In this document: positions 10,301 to 20,687 of the stretch, one piece after another
Position numbering within the stretch: position 1 is the first letter of the stretch
Layout: each line of letters opens with the position of its first letter
Assembly (NCBI GenBank): GCA_002633005.1
Contig: NMRA01000180.1
Coordinates: forward strand, 699,995-758,993
Reading direction: 5' to 3'
Origin: Phoronis australis
Taxonomy: Eukaryota; Phoronida; Phoronidae
DNA length: 58,999 nucleotides
Notes under the pieces: model-generated
What the model saw: the letters and a program-made list of their open reading frames with translations, nothing else
Databases searched by the model: none
What the model was told of the DNA's origin: nothing
Program-made: the position numbers and the translations under genes

Positions 10301-11992
10301 GAAAGTTTTGCGAAATCGTAGGTAGAATTATGGCAGTCATACAACTTTCCGATGGAGTTTTTACTCAAAATGCACGTACGGGTTGGACTGCAGAATTCAC
10401 CTTGACACGTATTTCACGTGTGTGAGTTTGCAGCTATTACAAAGCGCTTTACGGCAAGGTTTTTGATAGTGGATTACGGAGCTTAAGATGCCTAACTTTG
10501 TAGACAAGTTCTCACTACTCTTGTATTGGTCCTTAGTGCTGTTGCCTGATCACTCGGATTGCCTGCAGTCTTTCAAGCAAAACACCTACATGCATCCTTA
10601 CACACGTGTGTTTCACGAATTAAGAGTGACTATAGTTACCAAGATCTAGTTAACACCAGTAAAAATCCACTGCAGTCGTACATTCCAGTCCTATTACCTG
10701 GATCCATTCGTTTTCAATTTCATGGGGGCCAATCATTGATGGCCCGTTGTTGACTAGTCATTTAGTGGACATAAAATACACTGTATGTAGCAATTTAAGG
10801 CTACAAAGCTTTGATATTCAAGTTGTTGGCTAAGATAGAGGGCTTTAGTTTTGTCTGATACTGATCATGGAAGTCAATAGTTATTTTCAGACATTTTTCC
10901 TTCAAGGCTCCACCGATGGCATCCCGTGGCATGAAGCCTAGGAAACAGATTAGACATGCAGATTTGCTTATATTTCATGTCGTACACTAATTCTTCGTTC
11001 TATGGTTCTGCAGGAAACACTGGAACGGTAATGCGTTCTGTAGACGCACCGCAACACTAAAAGCCAGACCATTCAAGGCCACGCAAAATTTACGGGAGTG
11101 CTAGAAACCTTGTTTGTTACCAAAAGGTCCCCCGCTGACTGAAGTGGGTGGTGAATTATGTTAGCCTTTTGAATTGCCGGGTAAAATTCACTGTTTCCGT
11201 TCCTAAAGCGAAGACTTTTCGCTCTATGTGTTGCACAAGAGTCTACGAAACGCAACCCAGGTTTCGCTTTGCCAAGCTTATGTAAATACATTTTATCTAT
11301 GAACTGTTTTGCAGCGGAAGTGGAACATCGAAATGGTAGACATTATGGCGGCGCTACCCGACAAGACACTAACTGTAGCCGCAGCGGCCATTACTCATGC
11401 TCTGACAAGATATACCGACACAGAGGTAATTAATTTGTTGAACTAAAATTTTAAAATTTCTACCTCCTGCATTCAGTCACGTTTTTTGCAGGATGTAGTA
11501 ACGGGGAATTCGAAATTAACTAGAAGTCGCAGATGGAGCAACAGATCATCCGATAAAAGTGCCTGCATTCTAGTAAATTACCTTGGTCCTTTATCACACG
11601 AACGTCCAAATGATGAGGAACCGATTTATGCTCTAAGTCCATTCAACTGTTCAGTGAATAGGCAATGGTTGTCGTAGTTAGTTGTGCAAGTGATTTCAAA
11701 GACATTCGCGAAGTAATTAGCGATTGGGCTGACGTGTAGCCTACTTTTCGATCTTCCCAAGTAGAGCAGGTTTCGTCAGTTAACTGATCAAGGAACGTTT
11801 GTTTCATTTTAGGTGTTCCTCGGAGAGTTTCCTGAAGAGATATTTGTCGAGGAACAGGCTCTAGCTGCACAGGCAAATTTGCGACAAAGACTCAATGAAA
11901 TCACGCAAATAATCGATCGGAGGAATGTCGATAGAGAATTTAAGTACCTCTATCTTCTTCCAAAAAGAATTCCATCCAGTATTGCCGCTTAA
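1187..11992 (+). CDS. Lipoxygenase gene A (PLAT + lipoxygenase domain, nine visible exons, 5' partial)
   Basis: Animal lipoxygenase, a non-heme iron dioxygenase that adds O2 to polyunsaturated fatty acids such as arachidonate. Coding exons by GT-AG boundaries and phase: 1187-1347, 3159-3440, 4488-4588, 5227-5431, 5876-6317, 8797-9047, 9567-9773, 11315-11425, 11813-11992, together about 645 codons. Exons 1-2 give the PLAT domain (calcium/membrane binding) without its first strands; the rest is the catalytic domain. Iron ligands seen: two His of THLMGTHF (codons 6128 and 6143), then His (9690) and Asn (9702) of QHAAVNFGQ. The fifth ligand, normally the carboxylate of a C-terminal Ile, would here be Ala (11987-11989). 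INTVGR has Gly at the S/R stereocontrol site, predicting an R-lipoxygenase. No signal peptide is visible, but the true start is missing. It faces gene B tail to tail. Best matches from memory are allene oxide synthase-lipoxygenase-like invertebrate proteins, but no heme (AOS) domain is seen here. Family call is very secure; product specificity is inference. Confidence 0.95.
1348..3158 (+). other. Gene A intron 1
   Basis: 1811 bp, AT-rich, no coding features or clear repeats seen. Confidence 0.8.
3159..3440 (+). CDS. Gene A exon 2: end of PLAT domain and linker
   Basis: 282 bp, phase 0 at both ends, acceptor CTTTCAG, donor AAG|GTAGTG. Starts VVITNNETKW, followed by FPFYDWV, the last PLAT strand, then the linker with LPFQETNEDLKNLR, RRQEMYPF and LPRFVQF. 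The gene B exon is the same apart from one missing codon and one missing base. Confidence 0.93.
4488..4588 (+). CDS. Gene A exon 3: start of catalytic domain
   Basis: 101 bp after CCCGCAG, before AG|GTGAGA. Encodes NNFDEAVRKFG and SWDKPEDLVHIAG. The paired gene B exon is also 101 bp. Too short to stand out as an ORF; recognised from the gene B copy and from phase (ends phase 2, next exon supplies the last base of an Arg codon). Confidence 0.88.
5227..5431 (+). CDS. Gene A exon 4: lipoxygenase catalytic domain
   Basis: 205 bp from acceptor ATTTAG to CAG|GTATTT. Encodes the conserved WDDDTVFGNLFLSGPNP and KCSKLPDNFPV segments (family pattern W+D..FG..FL.G.NP). The gene B exon has the same length. 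Confidence 0.94.
5876..6317 (+). CDS. Gene A exon 5: iron-binding helix and stereocontrol site
   Basis: 442 bp from TTTTTCAG to GGAA|GTGAGT. Contains YILNYEDLVGLG, the substrate-side WTPEDGLGWTMAKLYAKNAD segment, then IHQMGTHLMGTH with iron His at 6128-6130 and 6143-6145. HPIYKLIIPHTRHT and INTVGR follow, with Gly at 6257-6259. The usual HLLRTH is here HLMGTH, see findings. Confidence 0.96.
6318..8796 (+). other. Gene A intron 5
   Basis: 2479 bp, the largest intron of the gene. Holds the (TTAA)n repeat; otherwise nothing recognisable. Confidence 0.75.
8117..8142. repeat. (TTAA)n microsatellite
   Basis: Five to six TTAA tandem units in gene A intron 5. Confidence 0.8.
8797..9047 (+). CDS. 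Gene A exon 6: lipoxygenase catalytic domain
   Basis: 251 bp from TTTTGCAG to GAG|GTAAGA. Starts by completing an Asn codon, then GYHIELIKT, LPNYHYRDDALLLWNAI (family Y.YRDD...W..I) and ELQNFMKE. Not visible as one long ORF from ATG, but the reading frame is open throughout and matches gene B. Confidence 0.94.
9171..9470. mobile_element. Interspersed repeat with 18-bp flanking direct repeats (copy 1)
   Basis: The body 9190-9452 (starting GGTATCCCTGGTGAC) recurs at 38651-38902. It is flanked by the same 18 bases, TTTAATGTCCATGGGAAA, at 9171-9188 and 9453-9470. That is the size of a target duplication made by LINE-driven insertion. One N at 9189 sits exactly at the junction, so an assembly join cannot be ruled out. 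Inside gene A intron 6. Confidence 0.6.
9567..9773 (+). CDS. Gene A exon 7: third and fourth iron ligands
   Basis: 207 bp, phase 0 at both ends, from GTTTCAG to GAT|GTAAGT. Contains LHTKGFPFDEG, VSDLITLITMVIF and NCSCQHAAVNFGQF, with the iron His (9690-9692) and Asn (9702-9704). Ends RQPPPD, like the PPP segment of other lipoxygenases. Confidence 0.96.
9774..11812 (+). other. Gene A introns 7 and 8
   Basis: Introns 9774-11314 and 11426-11812, around exon 8. No repeats or other genes seen. Confidence 0.75.
11315..11425 (+). CDS. Gene A exon 8
   Basis: 111 bp, phase 0 at both ends, from TTTTGCAG to GAG|GTAATT. Encodes RKWNIEMVDIMAALPD, an Ala-rich helix and ALTRYTDTE, matching the family ..I...LP segment before the C-terminal exon. 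Too short for ORF scanning; supported by the gene B copy of equal length. Confidence 0.92.
11813..11992 (+). CDS. Gene A exon 9: C terminus with stop
   Basis: 180 bp from TCATTTTAG to TAA at 11990-11992. Encodes VFLGEFPEEIF, a charged helix with ERN-like RRN, and the end LYLLPKRIPSSIAA. The family normally ends with Ile, whose carboxylate binds iron; here the last residue is Ala, with the Ile two positions earlier. Confidence 0.95.
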   Translation: MFLGEFPEEIFVEEQALAAQANLRQRLNEITQIIDRRNVDREFKYLYLLPKRIPSSIAA

Positions 11993-13904
11993 AGCATTGG
12001 ATTTTATTTTAAAGAGCTTATAGACAAGGGCACGGTTTCACATTTCGGTATCACAGAAGAAAATCGAATTGTTGTTCTGCAGTACAGGAAACTTACTATG
12101 TAACGTTCAGAAACATCGTTATATTATTGTATCAATTTGATTGTGTAGCATAGAGTGAAACTTTATTTCTGTCGAGGTTTTAGTGTGGTTTCTTATCATG
12201 GTTAGTAATGTCTAAGTAAAGTACATGTATGCAGTTTCAATTTCTGAATGATGAACATTTAGGTGAGAATAAACACGTTTGAGGAAACATTTTAGATGTT
12301 TTGCAAAGTTATGTGCTCTCTACGTAAACTGTTTTGCATGTTTATAATTGTTTAGAAAAATCCACGCGCACTCAACACTCAAGAATACTTTGCAGGCGTC
12401 AGCGTCTAAACTTTTGTGACAAAGGGCATAGGATTATTTCCCGGGGCTGGGGGAGTTTCTCCCCACGTTCGGGCAAAAATGCCCCAGCAGTTTAGGTATC
12501 TCCAATTAAAAAGCAGTGTGTGTCGCCTACACGCACTTGAAAACTGGCTCTTTGTAATACGTTCAAAAAGTCCGACGCAGCTTGTTCTACAGAGATGTCT
12601 CAGAGAGCATTACCTGAACTAGATATCTAAATTCAATAAAACAACTGTTAGAGAACACTAAGCTCGCTTCCCACTCACGCCCCATAACTGACATTGTAAT
12701 CAACTGTTGGTCTTTTACCTTTTTGAAATTATTTATGAAGCACACGATGGAGAGGGACCTGACGATTACAACAATTGTTGCTCTTTTCTTGTGTTCGAAG
12801 TCCTATAAATTAACCTTTCATATTCAGTGAGTTTCTCTTGGAAGGTTGCCGGATGATGGAATCTAAGACCGCTCATTTCCGGTGTTTATTTATACCCCTT
12901 TGGATTTTGATCTTTTGCTTACTTCACATCTACAAAAACTGAATTTAGTTTTCCCGTTTCGGCCGACATTTTCTTACATCAGCGTATTTTACGCATACGT
13001 TTTTTTTGGATTTTGAGTACCTCAAATTTTCGGGTCTTGGCTTCCATACGCCCATCGCATTTTCTCCAATATAAGGAAAATAGTGGATCACCGACTTGGT
13101 TTTTGTTCAAACAGCGTCACAGAAGATTGTGCAATTTGACTAAATTCTCAAAAACGCCCCAATTTCAAGGTTATGATTACCTCATTAACTTTCATTTGAT
13201 GACGACTATGTTATGATGTTGGCATTTAAAGATCTGTGCAATCTAAAAGAAGAAGGTTTTCCTTTAGTAAACTAAACATTGCTGCATTAATTAAGTCATA
13301 CCTACTGTCTCCACTTGGGTTTGCCTCTTGTTTTATGTGACATTGCGAAATCTATTGTCGCTCGCCATTGCTAAACGACAGAATAGCAAACATTCAAACC
13401 TAACTCAGCGTTTTTCAAATTAATTTATCTTGTTGTTTGAAATAAACGACCGTGTTCAACTGTTGTATAATCAAATCAGTGGAGTAAACAAACGACAGCT
13501 TTACCGGTTTTGGGCAAACTGCGTCAAATATCCCTCTTCTGTCGTCCACACCTCTAACGGAGAACTTACCGATTCCACAAAGAACCAGAGAGCAGTTCAC
13601 TAAGAGGCACAAGAAATAAGATATATTAAATGTCACATGGCAGAAATAAAATGTTAACAGTTACAAGAGCATGTCACGAAAAGGCCACAAACGCACAGGG
13701 CGCACGATATTGGTTATAAATTATATACACTGCATAATAAGCAACTCAATTGCTGGCACGGAGAACGGAGCCTGCGATCTGCACATCCAATGTAGGCTTT
13801 TCACAATTAAGTTGCAAAGTCTTCAAATTTCAAATGCCGGTCATTCTCTACATACCGAATGGGATTGTTATCTACTATCTAATAATTCTCCGGCTGTGCC
13901 AGTC
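11993..13904. other. Gene A 3' flank
   Basis: 3' UTR to about 12.3 kb by the AATAAA signal, then AT-rich spacer. No gene seen. Confidence 0.7.
12268..12273 (+). terminator. Poly(A) signal AATAAA of gene A (candidate)
   Basis: AATAAA about 275 bp after the gene A stop, in AT-rich 3' flank. A second AATAAA lies near 12637. Which one is used cannot be told from sequence. Confidence 0.5.
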
Positions 13905-14260
13905 CACTGCATACGTTCATGCATACACACATATCTACATAGGCCTATGTATGTATGCATACATGTACGTTTTTATGTACGCATTTGTGTACGTAGGCCT
14001 ACTTATGTGAGGTCATATGTATGCATGTGCATTTGGTCGTATGAATGTATGTGCATGCATGGATGCAAGCATGCATGCAAACGATCAAATGCACATGCAT
14101 CAATGCGACCATACATACGTAAGTGCACGAATGCATGTATTAAAACGATCAAATGCACATGCATCAATGCGGCCATACATACGTAAGTGCACGAATGCAT
14201 GTATGCAAACGTTCATGTCATACACACATGCACACATACATACATACGTACATAAAGCAA
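13905..14260. repeat. ATGCATGT-rich simple repeat with a 64-bp tandem duplication
   Basis: Dense alternating purine-pyrimidine words (ATGCAT, ACATAC, GTATGC). Within it, a 64-bp unit starting ACGATCAAATGCACATGC is repeated at 14081 and 14145 with few changes. Open frames here in several registers come from the repeat and are not genes. Confidence 0.7.
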
Positions 14261-14285
14261 ACTTCTAGCAGTACATCTCAATTAA

Positions 14286-14600
14286 AGGGACATTTGTTCT
14301 CAGAAGAGCCTCGGCACGGATTCGATGAAACTGCAACATCCTTGGTCACAAAGTCACACTCTAATGGCAGAGCTGGAATCCCAATCCATAAATGGCAGAT
14401 TATTTCAAGCGTAATTCGTAAAATCACCGGCCTTGATTTCAGCAAACGTCTGACAAACAGCGACAAGAAACGACAATTTGCAATCTTAAAAAAGCTTCTT
14501 TTTGTTTTGTGTTTTAGTCAAAGTTTACTTCAAGAAGTCTCTATCATCTAGCAATAATATTCAACAAGCGTTTTTCGGTCGTAAAACGGACAACGTCCCT
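14286..14600. mobile_element. 315-bp MITE flanked by TTAA
   Basis: Left end TTAA|AGGGACATTTGT, right end CAACGTCCCT|TTAA: short inverted ends and TTAA on both sides (14282-14285, 14601-14604). No coding capacity. The right-end sequence CGGTCGTAAAAC..GA.AA recurs at about 28583-28610, a possible second, partial copy. Confidence 0.5.
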
Positions 14601-14604
14601 TTAA

Positions 14605-16696
14605 ATGACGGCCCATGATTCAAAATTTAGCTTGAAAAGGCATTTTCACTACTGCACGCTTAGGACACATTCAGCTGTCATACAGAGTATTATAATTTGT
14701 TCATCCTCGAAGTTCCTTTGTTGTTTGGGTTTGCTGACGACTCCAGTCTCATCCTCTATTGTATACATCACCTGGAACAAAATTCCACTTTTACTTTTCT
14801 ATAGTACAAGTATTTACTTTTGTTACTTTGAACGCAATTCCGACACTATTTTGAAGTTTATTCTTAAGCGGTAGGACCAGTTGTCGATTGGACGAACAGT
14901 AAAGCTTGAACCGTCCTTATTTGACGGGAAAGAGTAAAATTGAGCTGTACAACCCGAATGGTCTTATGCCGGAACTTTGAATTTAGGCTACTAATTGTCA
15001 TAATATTAGTCTGGGTTTGTTCCTCATTCAGGTTAGAGCTGAGTTGAATGCTTGATAAGAGTTGGCAGTTAGTTATTGCTGAAGAACAAGATGGTCAAGT
15101 TGTTGGTCACGGTTGCTTCGCTATAGTCGCTGGTGGGAGCAGTATGGACATCAGAGAAATCCCAGAAGTTTTATAATAGCCATCAAGCAAGGAAGAAATA
15201 TGCGTTAACAGTGGGATGAAAAACACCTGTGAAGAAAGTGAATTTTGACACCAGACTATGGTCGATATATCGGCTTTAGACACTTGCGGTTACCCTAAAA
15301 GTAGCTTAATTGGTGCAAAGCTGTAAACTAAAAGTTAGTTAGTCTTTATACAGCTTGGACTATCTACTGAAATAATGCAATACTCACCATAGTTTCAGGA
15401 GAACGGTTTTATATGTATCTCGTCTCCAACAACGCCTATGTAACTGTCCGCTGGTAGTGGGCCAAAGCTGTAAAATATTCGGGCACTAATTACCACTTGT
15501 CGGTATAAAAACATGTATTTTTATTCCGATGTTTAGTGACAACGTATCTGCCACTATTATGATTAAAAAATTTTGCAGGTCTGAGATATTTTACGGTTCA
15601 GGTAACCACGAGGACAATTTGGTACAGGGAATTTTTATAGAGTTATGTGTTTGTGGGTAAATCGGTGTGCTCCGACAACGGTTGGACCCATTACATGCTC
15701 CCAGGAAGTTAAAAAGTGATCACGTGCTTCACAGCTAATGATGGTTATTCGGTAAACCAACCCTTAAATTTAAATATGTTTAAAAGTCCGCACAGTGAAA
15801 ATGTAAAATCAAGAGCCATGCTCATCACACTCGAATTGCACATCAAACATTAACCCGTACGCGTCGAAAATGCAATCGTGTGAACACATTTATCTTAAGA
15901 AATAATACAGCGAACATAACTGCAGGGAAATCAAGCTCTTCGAAAGAACTTATTCACTCGAAGATTCGACTTTTTTGTCACTCCGCCATTTGCACTGTTT
16001 AATCTACCGGTGAACTCACTACATGGCGTCACCAGGTCAAAAACTAAGGATAGAAGATGGCAGCTGTTACTAGAGCAAGGTAAAAAGAGTCGAAATATGA
16101 CCGGTAAGACTGTTTGCGGTTTTCTAAGCGTGTCAAGAGAACTTGATTTTGTTAGTACTAACTCACTGAAGAAATTAACGTTCCTCACATTCTTTTGGTT
16201 TACATCCACTTCACCAAGTGGTGAAAAGCCCCCCCTGGTGGAATTTCAGTTCTGCACAAGAGCTGAGCATTGACTACTTCATTGTTATGAAATTCCAAGC
16301 CTGTCACTTCGAATTCCAAGTCTGACACTAGGTAACGAGTGTTTGTTTTACACGTTTACGCGTGCATATTTTACACGTTTACGCGTGAGGGTGAACTTTT
16401 AAATTGATGCGGTTTCCGATTCCTGAGCCAATGAACGGAGGAAGTACATTCACCAGATGACGTCAACGATCGCGTAATTAATACCCCCACTTGACACCTC
16501 CACTAACGTGTAAAATTCAGAATTGTGCAGGAATATGGGTAACAGACGGCGAATTGACGACATTTTGAGAGAACTGCAAGGGTTTCATGTCCATAACTCC
16601 CGGTGATGTCATTGTGTAATTCGGCACTTCATGTCATTTATATGACTTGGGGTCAAGCGCCTTTCGGGGTTGGACTGAATTGCGTATTGGCAGAGC
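14605..16696. other. Intergenic spacer
   Basis: No gene. Contains the outlying arm of the 16.7 kb foldback at 16312-16388, with two direct copies of TTTTACACGTTTACGCGTG. Confidence 0.6.
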
Positions 16697-16888
16697 ATTA
16701 ACCCGTTACAAAATAGATTAAAGTGTAAATGGGTCAACGCAAAAGTATTGACGTGTAAAACCCGCACGCGTTACCTGCAGATAGACTTGGAATTCCATAC
16801 TCCCAGTTGTCAACGCGTGCGGGTTTTACACGTTAATGTCTACAGGCTTGACTCATTAACGTGCTAATTTATTCCGTAACGGTTTAAT
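16697..16888. repeat. Long imperfect foldback (about 77-bp arms)
   Basis: Arm 16697-16772 pairs with 16811-16888, spacer about 38 bp. The inner 20 bp are nearly perfect (GTGTAAAACCCGCACGCGTT and its complement). The outer parts pair at roughly two thirds. It resembles a foldback MITE. A third, related arm (GAATTCCAAGTCTGACAC to TTTACACGTTTACGCGTG) lies at 16312-16388. Confidence 0.6.
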
Positions 16889-17113
16889 ACGTTGCAAAGA
16901 TGGGTGTTCACCACGACCGAGGCTGGTACATAGAGGCCAGAAGTGGTTAGTTATTTAGATTTCGGTATACATCCGCACTTAAATACGACAGCTTGACCCT
17001 TTCATTTATGGGTGAATATTATCCAGTAACTTACAGAAGCAGTAGAATCCGTTACTGTTGCTGTCTTGCTGAAATTAATATAAATAATGCAATGAGAAAT
17101 AACCCCAGAGAAG

Positions 17114-17192
17114 AGCCTTGTGGCCGAGTGGAGCTGAAGTGTTAATGATATGGTGAGCGGACGGTTTCCCAGAGACTGATTTCAACTCTTTG
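17114..17192 (+). repeat. tRNA-like A box/B box remnant (possible SINE)
   Basis: TGGCCGAGTGG (17126) is a Ser/Leu-type A box. GATTTCAACTC 53 bp later is a weak B box. The arms do not pair well, so a decayed tRNA-derived repeat rather than a tRNA gene. Confidence 0.28.
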
Positions 17193-18270
17193 AAGCAATC
17201 TTAATAATAACTAGCTGGAACCCGTGCTTCGCACCATCACCAGCTAGTGTAAGCGAATCAGCTTTAGTCGGTTTACCCTAGACTTGGGAAGTTGCCCTGG
17301 TGTGATATATGTTTCAGTTATCAAACCAAAACATCACCTATGAAAGCTGTGCTGTTATCAATACGTTTAAGTATTATTTGCTATTGTCGTCCATTTTGTT
17401 ACCTTATCGAATTTCATTTTTTGTTGAAATCCATTGTCATAGTTATTTCACCGTACATAAATGTGATGGTGGCAATACCACGAAGTAGATACACGCATTG
17501 TATTTTTATTACCATACTTCAAATTCACATGTACAGGTCTTTTCATGAATGTACGTTTCACGTGTTTAACTGCAGTGAACAAAGTCCTCAATCAAACTAT
17601 CTTGGTGCTATTCCCATCATAGTAGAGCGTGGAGTCGATTGCTGAGCAATTAGAATGTGGCAAAGCCTGGAGAAAGCGCACTGGCATTGGCATAAAAAAT
17701 ACAGCAGCTTCTGCGGGGCACGTGTCACACAGTGTTCGTCCTTCAGCAGCAAATAAATGTGCTGGCCCACTGGGTCAGTTACTTGAATATGAGACCGCAT
17801 CCACATACATGTACGGCCTATATATGAAAGTTTACGGGCCCCGCCTTAAATCTACTTGCCCCAGGCCACCATGTATTTCGAACGCTGGTCTCACACTGTG
17901 TTTTCTTCCAGAAAATGGAGTCTAACCACATGCCTCTTTCAACGTATCCACTACCTGACGTTGAATTGCACGCATATATTCAAACGTTCGATTGAGTTCA
18001 CAGAGAATTAAATTTCGTAGGCTGTAAATTTCAACGACCTTTGCCCAATAAAATTCTTTGCTCCCTATTTTCCAATTATGAAGATGAGATTTTCAACCAA
18101 TAATTGAGATTTTAAAATAATTATTTACATTAAAGCATTTCCAATATTGAGTTGTGTTTTCGTAATAACCGGTACCTGTAAAATAGAAAAGAAAAACAAC
18201 GATCAAAAATACTTGGAAGCCATTTTGATACATCAGTGCTCTCCACGACCTGTTTTAACGTGTCGCTTCA

Positions 18271-18323
18271 ACAGCGTAGAGTCTTGCCTTTCAGCGAAGT
18301 CCTAGCGTTACTGAACTCAGGGC
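18271..18323. mobile_element. Truncated third copy of the CGTTCAGTAACGC MITE
   Basis: Read on -, GTTCAGTAACGCTAGGAC then TTCGCTGAAAGGCAAGACT matches the left end of the 20.5 and 22.5 kb copies over about 50 bp. The rest is lost or too diverged. Confidence 0.5.
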
Positions 18324-18793
18324 AGGTTTGTCGGTACTTCCATCAGGTTTGAGTCAGTAACCGCAACATACGGGCATTTTTGCCCGTAACAAAGAATGCC
18401 TGCCAGGTCGAGTGTAGTTACATATTTCTGACAGGTTTGGATTTTCACTGACTATTACGTGGCATGACAAACACAACATAAAAATTCACGATATGAATGC
18501 GATTCTAGACGTGATCAATCTCATATGATAACTTGAAAACTTTCAACCATTAAAGTGTACGCAACATGAGTCTAGTACCTCAAAATAAATTTTATTATTA
18601 TATCTTACTTGATTTCAGTGCCTTTAGTGCACAGCTCATACAGAAACACGCAAAAATTGAAAAAAAAATAACAATTATGTACAACGTCATGGGTTGAACC
18701 CAAGTCGTTCGGCACACTGTTCGGATCAGCAACTAAGTGTATAGAGTGAAGTGAAAGTAAAGTATATTTAGCGTCGAGAAGGTTCGTAAAGGG

Positions 18794-19030
18794 ATGAAAA
18801 GATGTGTTTTCGGAGGCTGCAGCAACAGCAGTCAGACGGAGAACGTCTCGGTGTTCCGAAGGACGCCAAAGTTGCGCAGTAGTGGCATCGCTTCGTGCGC
18901 CGAACGAGAGTGTGGGACCTCAGCGTGGACCAAGCGATTCCGTCCGGGGCCACTCTGTTTTCTGCCCACTTTGAGGAGTCGTTTTTCGACTCCAGTCAGA
19001 GGAGATGTTACGATGAAGGCCTGGTTCAAT
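18794..19030 (+). pseudogene. THAP-domain gene relic, frameshifted
   Basis: Starts MKRCVFGGCSNSSQTENVS, with the first two THAP Cys. The frame is then lost, and the neighbouring frame reads, after a TAG, WHRFVRRTRVWDL, then ATLFSAHFEESFFDSSQRRC. That gives the THAP Trp and the SxHF box, but the Cys before S-A-H-F is Phe. One frameshift, one stop and a lost zinc ligand make it a dead copy. A convergent acidic frame (YEQEMNKYYEETYENGGQDD) lies on - at about 19300-19190. Confidence 0.55.
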
Positions 19031-20538
19031 AAAGGACAATATTTACTATTCAGAAACATCGGCTCTTTATTCAGAATCGTCTGTTGGATGACTGGGTTGA
19101 CTGGCCGAGCCCGAGGCCGCTTCTCTCGCGGGAGGATCCAGTTCGAGGCCTCAAAGTAGAAAAGTACGCAGCTGAAAACATATCAAACTTGTTCTCGCTT
19201 TCGTGCAACCCCATTTCGTCATCCTGGCCACCATTCTCATACGTTTCTTCATAGTATTTGTTCATTTCTTGCTCATAATCGTTGTCGCTTTCGAATTCCT
19301 TACTCTCCGCCGTTGTTCAATGCTAGTCGCTGATCTCTTGTGTTGAACACATTGCGGGAAATGTGAAAATTGGCAAAATTGAAAGAGAAATCAAAATTTC
19401 GAGCTAATGACACAAAATATTTATGGATTTAGCCAAATTTTACGTCATACATTTAGCCTGTGGCCACCGGTAATTCGAAATGTGCAAAAATCCATGGTGT
19501 GTACTGTTTAAAAGAAAGTGCCCTACGGCATTATGCCATTCAGTAAAAGTCCAATGTGGCAAAAGGTTGACCCAGGTAACCATTAACACCTGACCTGATG
19601 CGGGAAATCCCGAACACTTGAAACTGTCTTTGTTTACGATTAACTCATTTTGAACCCAAAATGTAAAAATGAGGTGATTGTCTACTGTATATCATTACAG
19701 CGTTCTGTCGTTCAGTAACTTTTCCTGACGTGAAGGGTGCTGAACGTGCGATAACATCTGGTTCTTTTGTTAACTGCCCAGCTCAGTCTTTTGTCCCGTA
19801 TGATAACAAGCAGGCCAATTACCTCCCAGACTTCAAAGAAAACGTATGGTTGGGAGCAACGGGATGTCGCCGTCATGTGCTATTCCACAACAGGACTGAT
19901 TCCACATCAGGACTTAACGCCAAAATGAGTGATTAAATCGGGAAACGTGAAACGTTTGAATAGTTGACTCTGTGGGCTAGTAGTTGTAAGCCTACGCCGA
20001 AGACGAAGGAAAACGTGACTACATGTGCCTCGGTTCGCTTTTCACAGAACAAGGACAAAAATGGATGTATCTTTGGCATTGCACTAAAGACTGGAATAAA
20101 GGTTGAGGTCTTGACCACTTACCTCTAATATCAAAGTACTTTTAACGGGTCGAATATAAGCGAGGAACTCTCACCTTCTTAATTAGTAGGTCTCAGCACG
20201 CGACCGCAGCACACAGATTACGCCTACGCGCCGGCGAACGGGTGCACATAAAATACCGAGACCGCCCCTTCGCTTTACTCGAATTTTAGAAAATTAGTCA
20301 AAGTTGACAGTAGTTTCTTTGAATTCTCTCGCCGCCGAGTATTGAGCACGCGGCGTAAGCAGTAAACGCAGGTTGCGGACAAATACCCCGGACTGTGTTT
20401 GGCTTCAACTAAATAGCGCGTACGCCGGATCGACTGAGGCCACGACTCATTAAGACAATTAAACACGTCGGGGATTTGAGGCCACAGAAACTGGCGCTTT
20501 CCGTCGCAGAAACAAAAGGAGGCGTCGGGCGGGGGCAG
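19031..20538. other. Intergenic spacer
   Basis: Tail of the THAP relic, including a convergent acidic minus-strand frame near 19.2 kb. An isolated CGTTCAGTAAC word at 19709 matches the MITE end. No gene seen. Confidence 0.55.
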
Positions 20539-20687
20539 CCTCCCGTTCAGTAACGCTAGGACCTCGCTAAAAAGACTTCGCGAAATTACATGAGATATTG
20601 ACGTGTATTTTAAATGAGAACACGTGACTTTGACTAGGTTTTAGCTAGGTCCTAGCGTAGGTCCTAGCGTCTACTGAACGCACGCCA
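20539..20687. mobile_element. 149-bp MITE, CGTTCAGTAACGC family, copy 1
   Basis: Left end CCTCCCGTTCAGTAACGC, right end TACTGAACGCACGCC in inverted orientation. The interior has GACTTCGCGAAATTACATG and GAACACGTG. About 90% the same as copy 2 at 22468. No ORF. Confidence 0.7.

Larger units (their letters stand above)
16889..18793. other. Intergenic spacer
   Basis: tRNA-like remnant at 17.1 kb and truncated MITE at 18.3 kb. On -, GGGTTCAACCC at 18686-18696 is another isolated B-box-like word. ORFs around 17.3-17.9 kb have no family features. Confidence 0.6.

Noticed and set aside
13671-14551. Several frames of 80-170 codons rich in Cys, His, Met and Tyr
   Set aside because: Open only because of the ATGCAT/ACATAC simple repeat.
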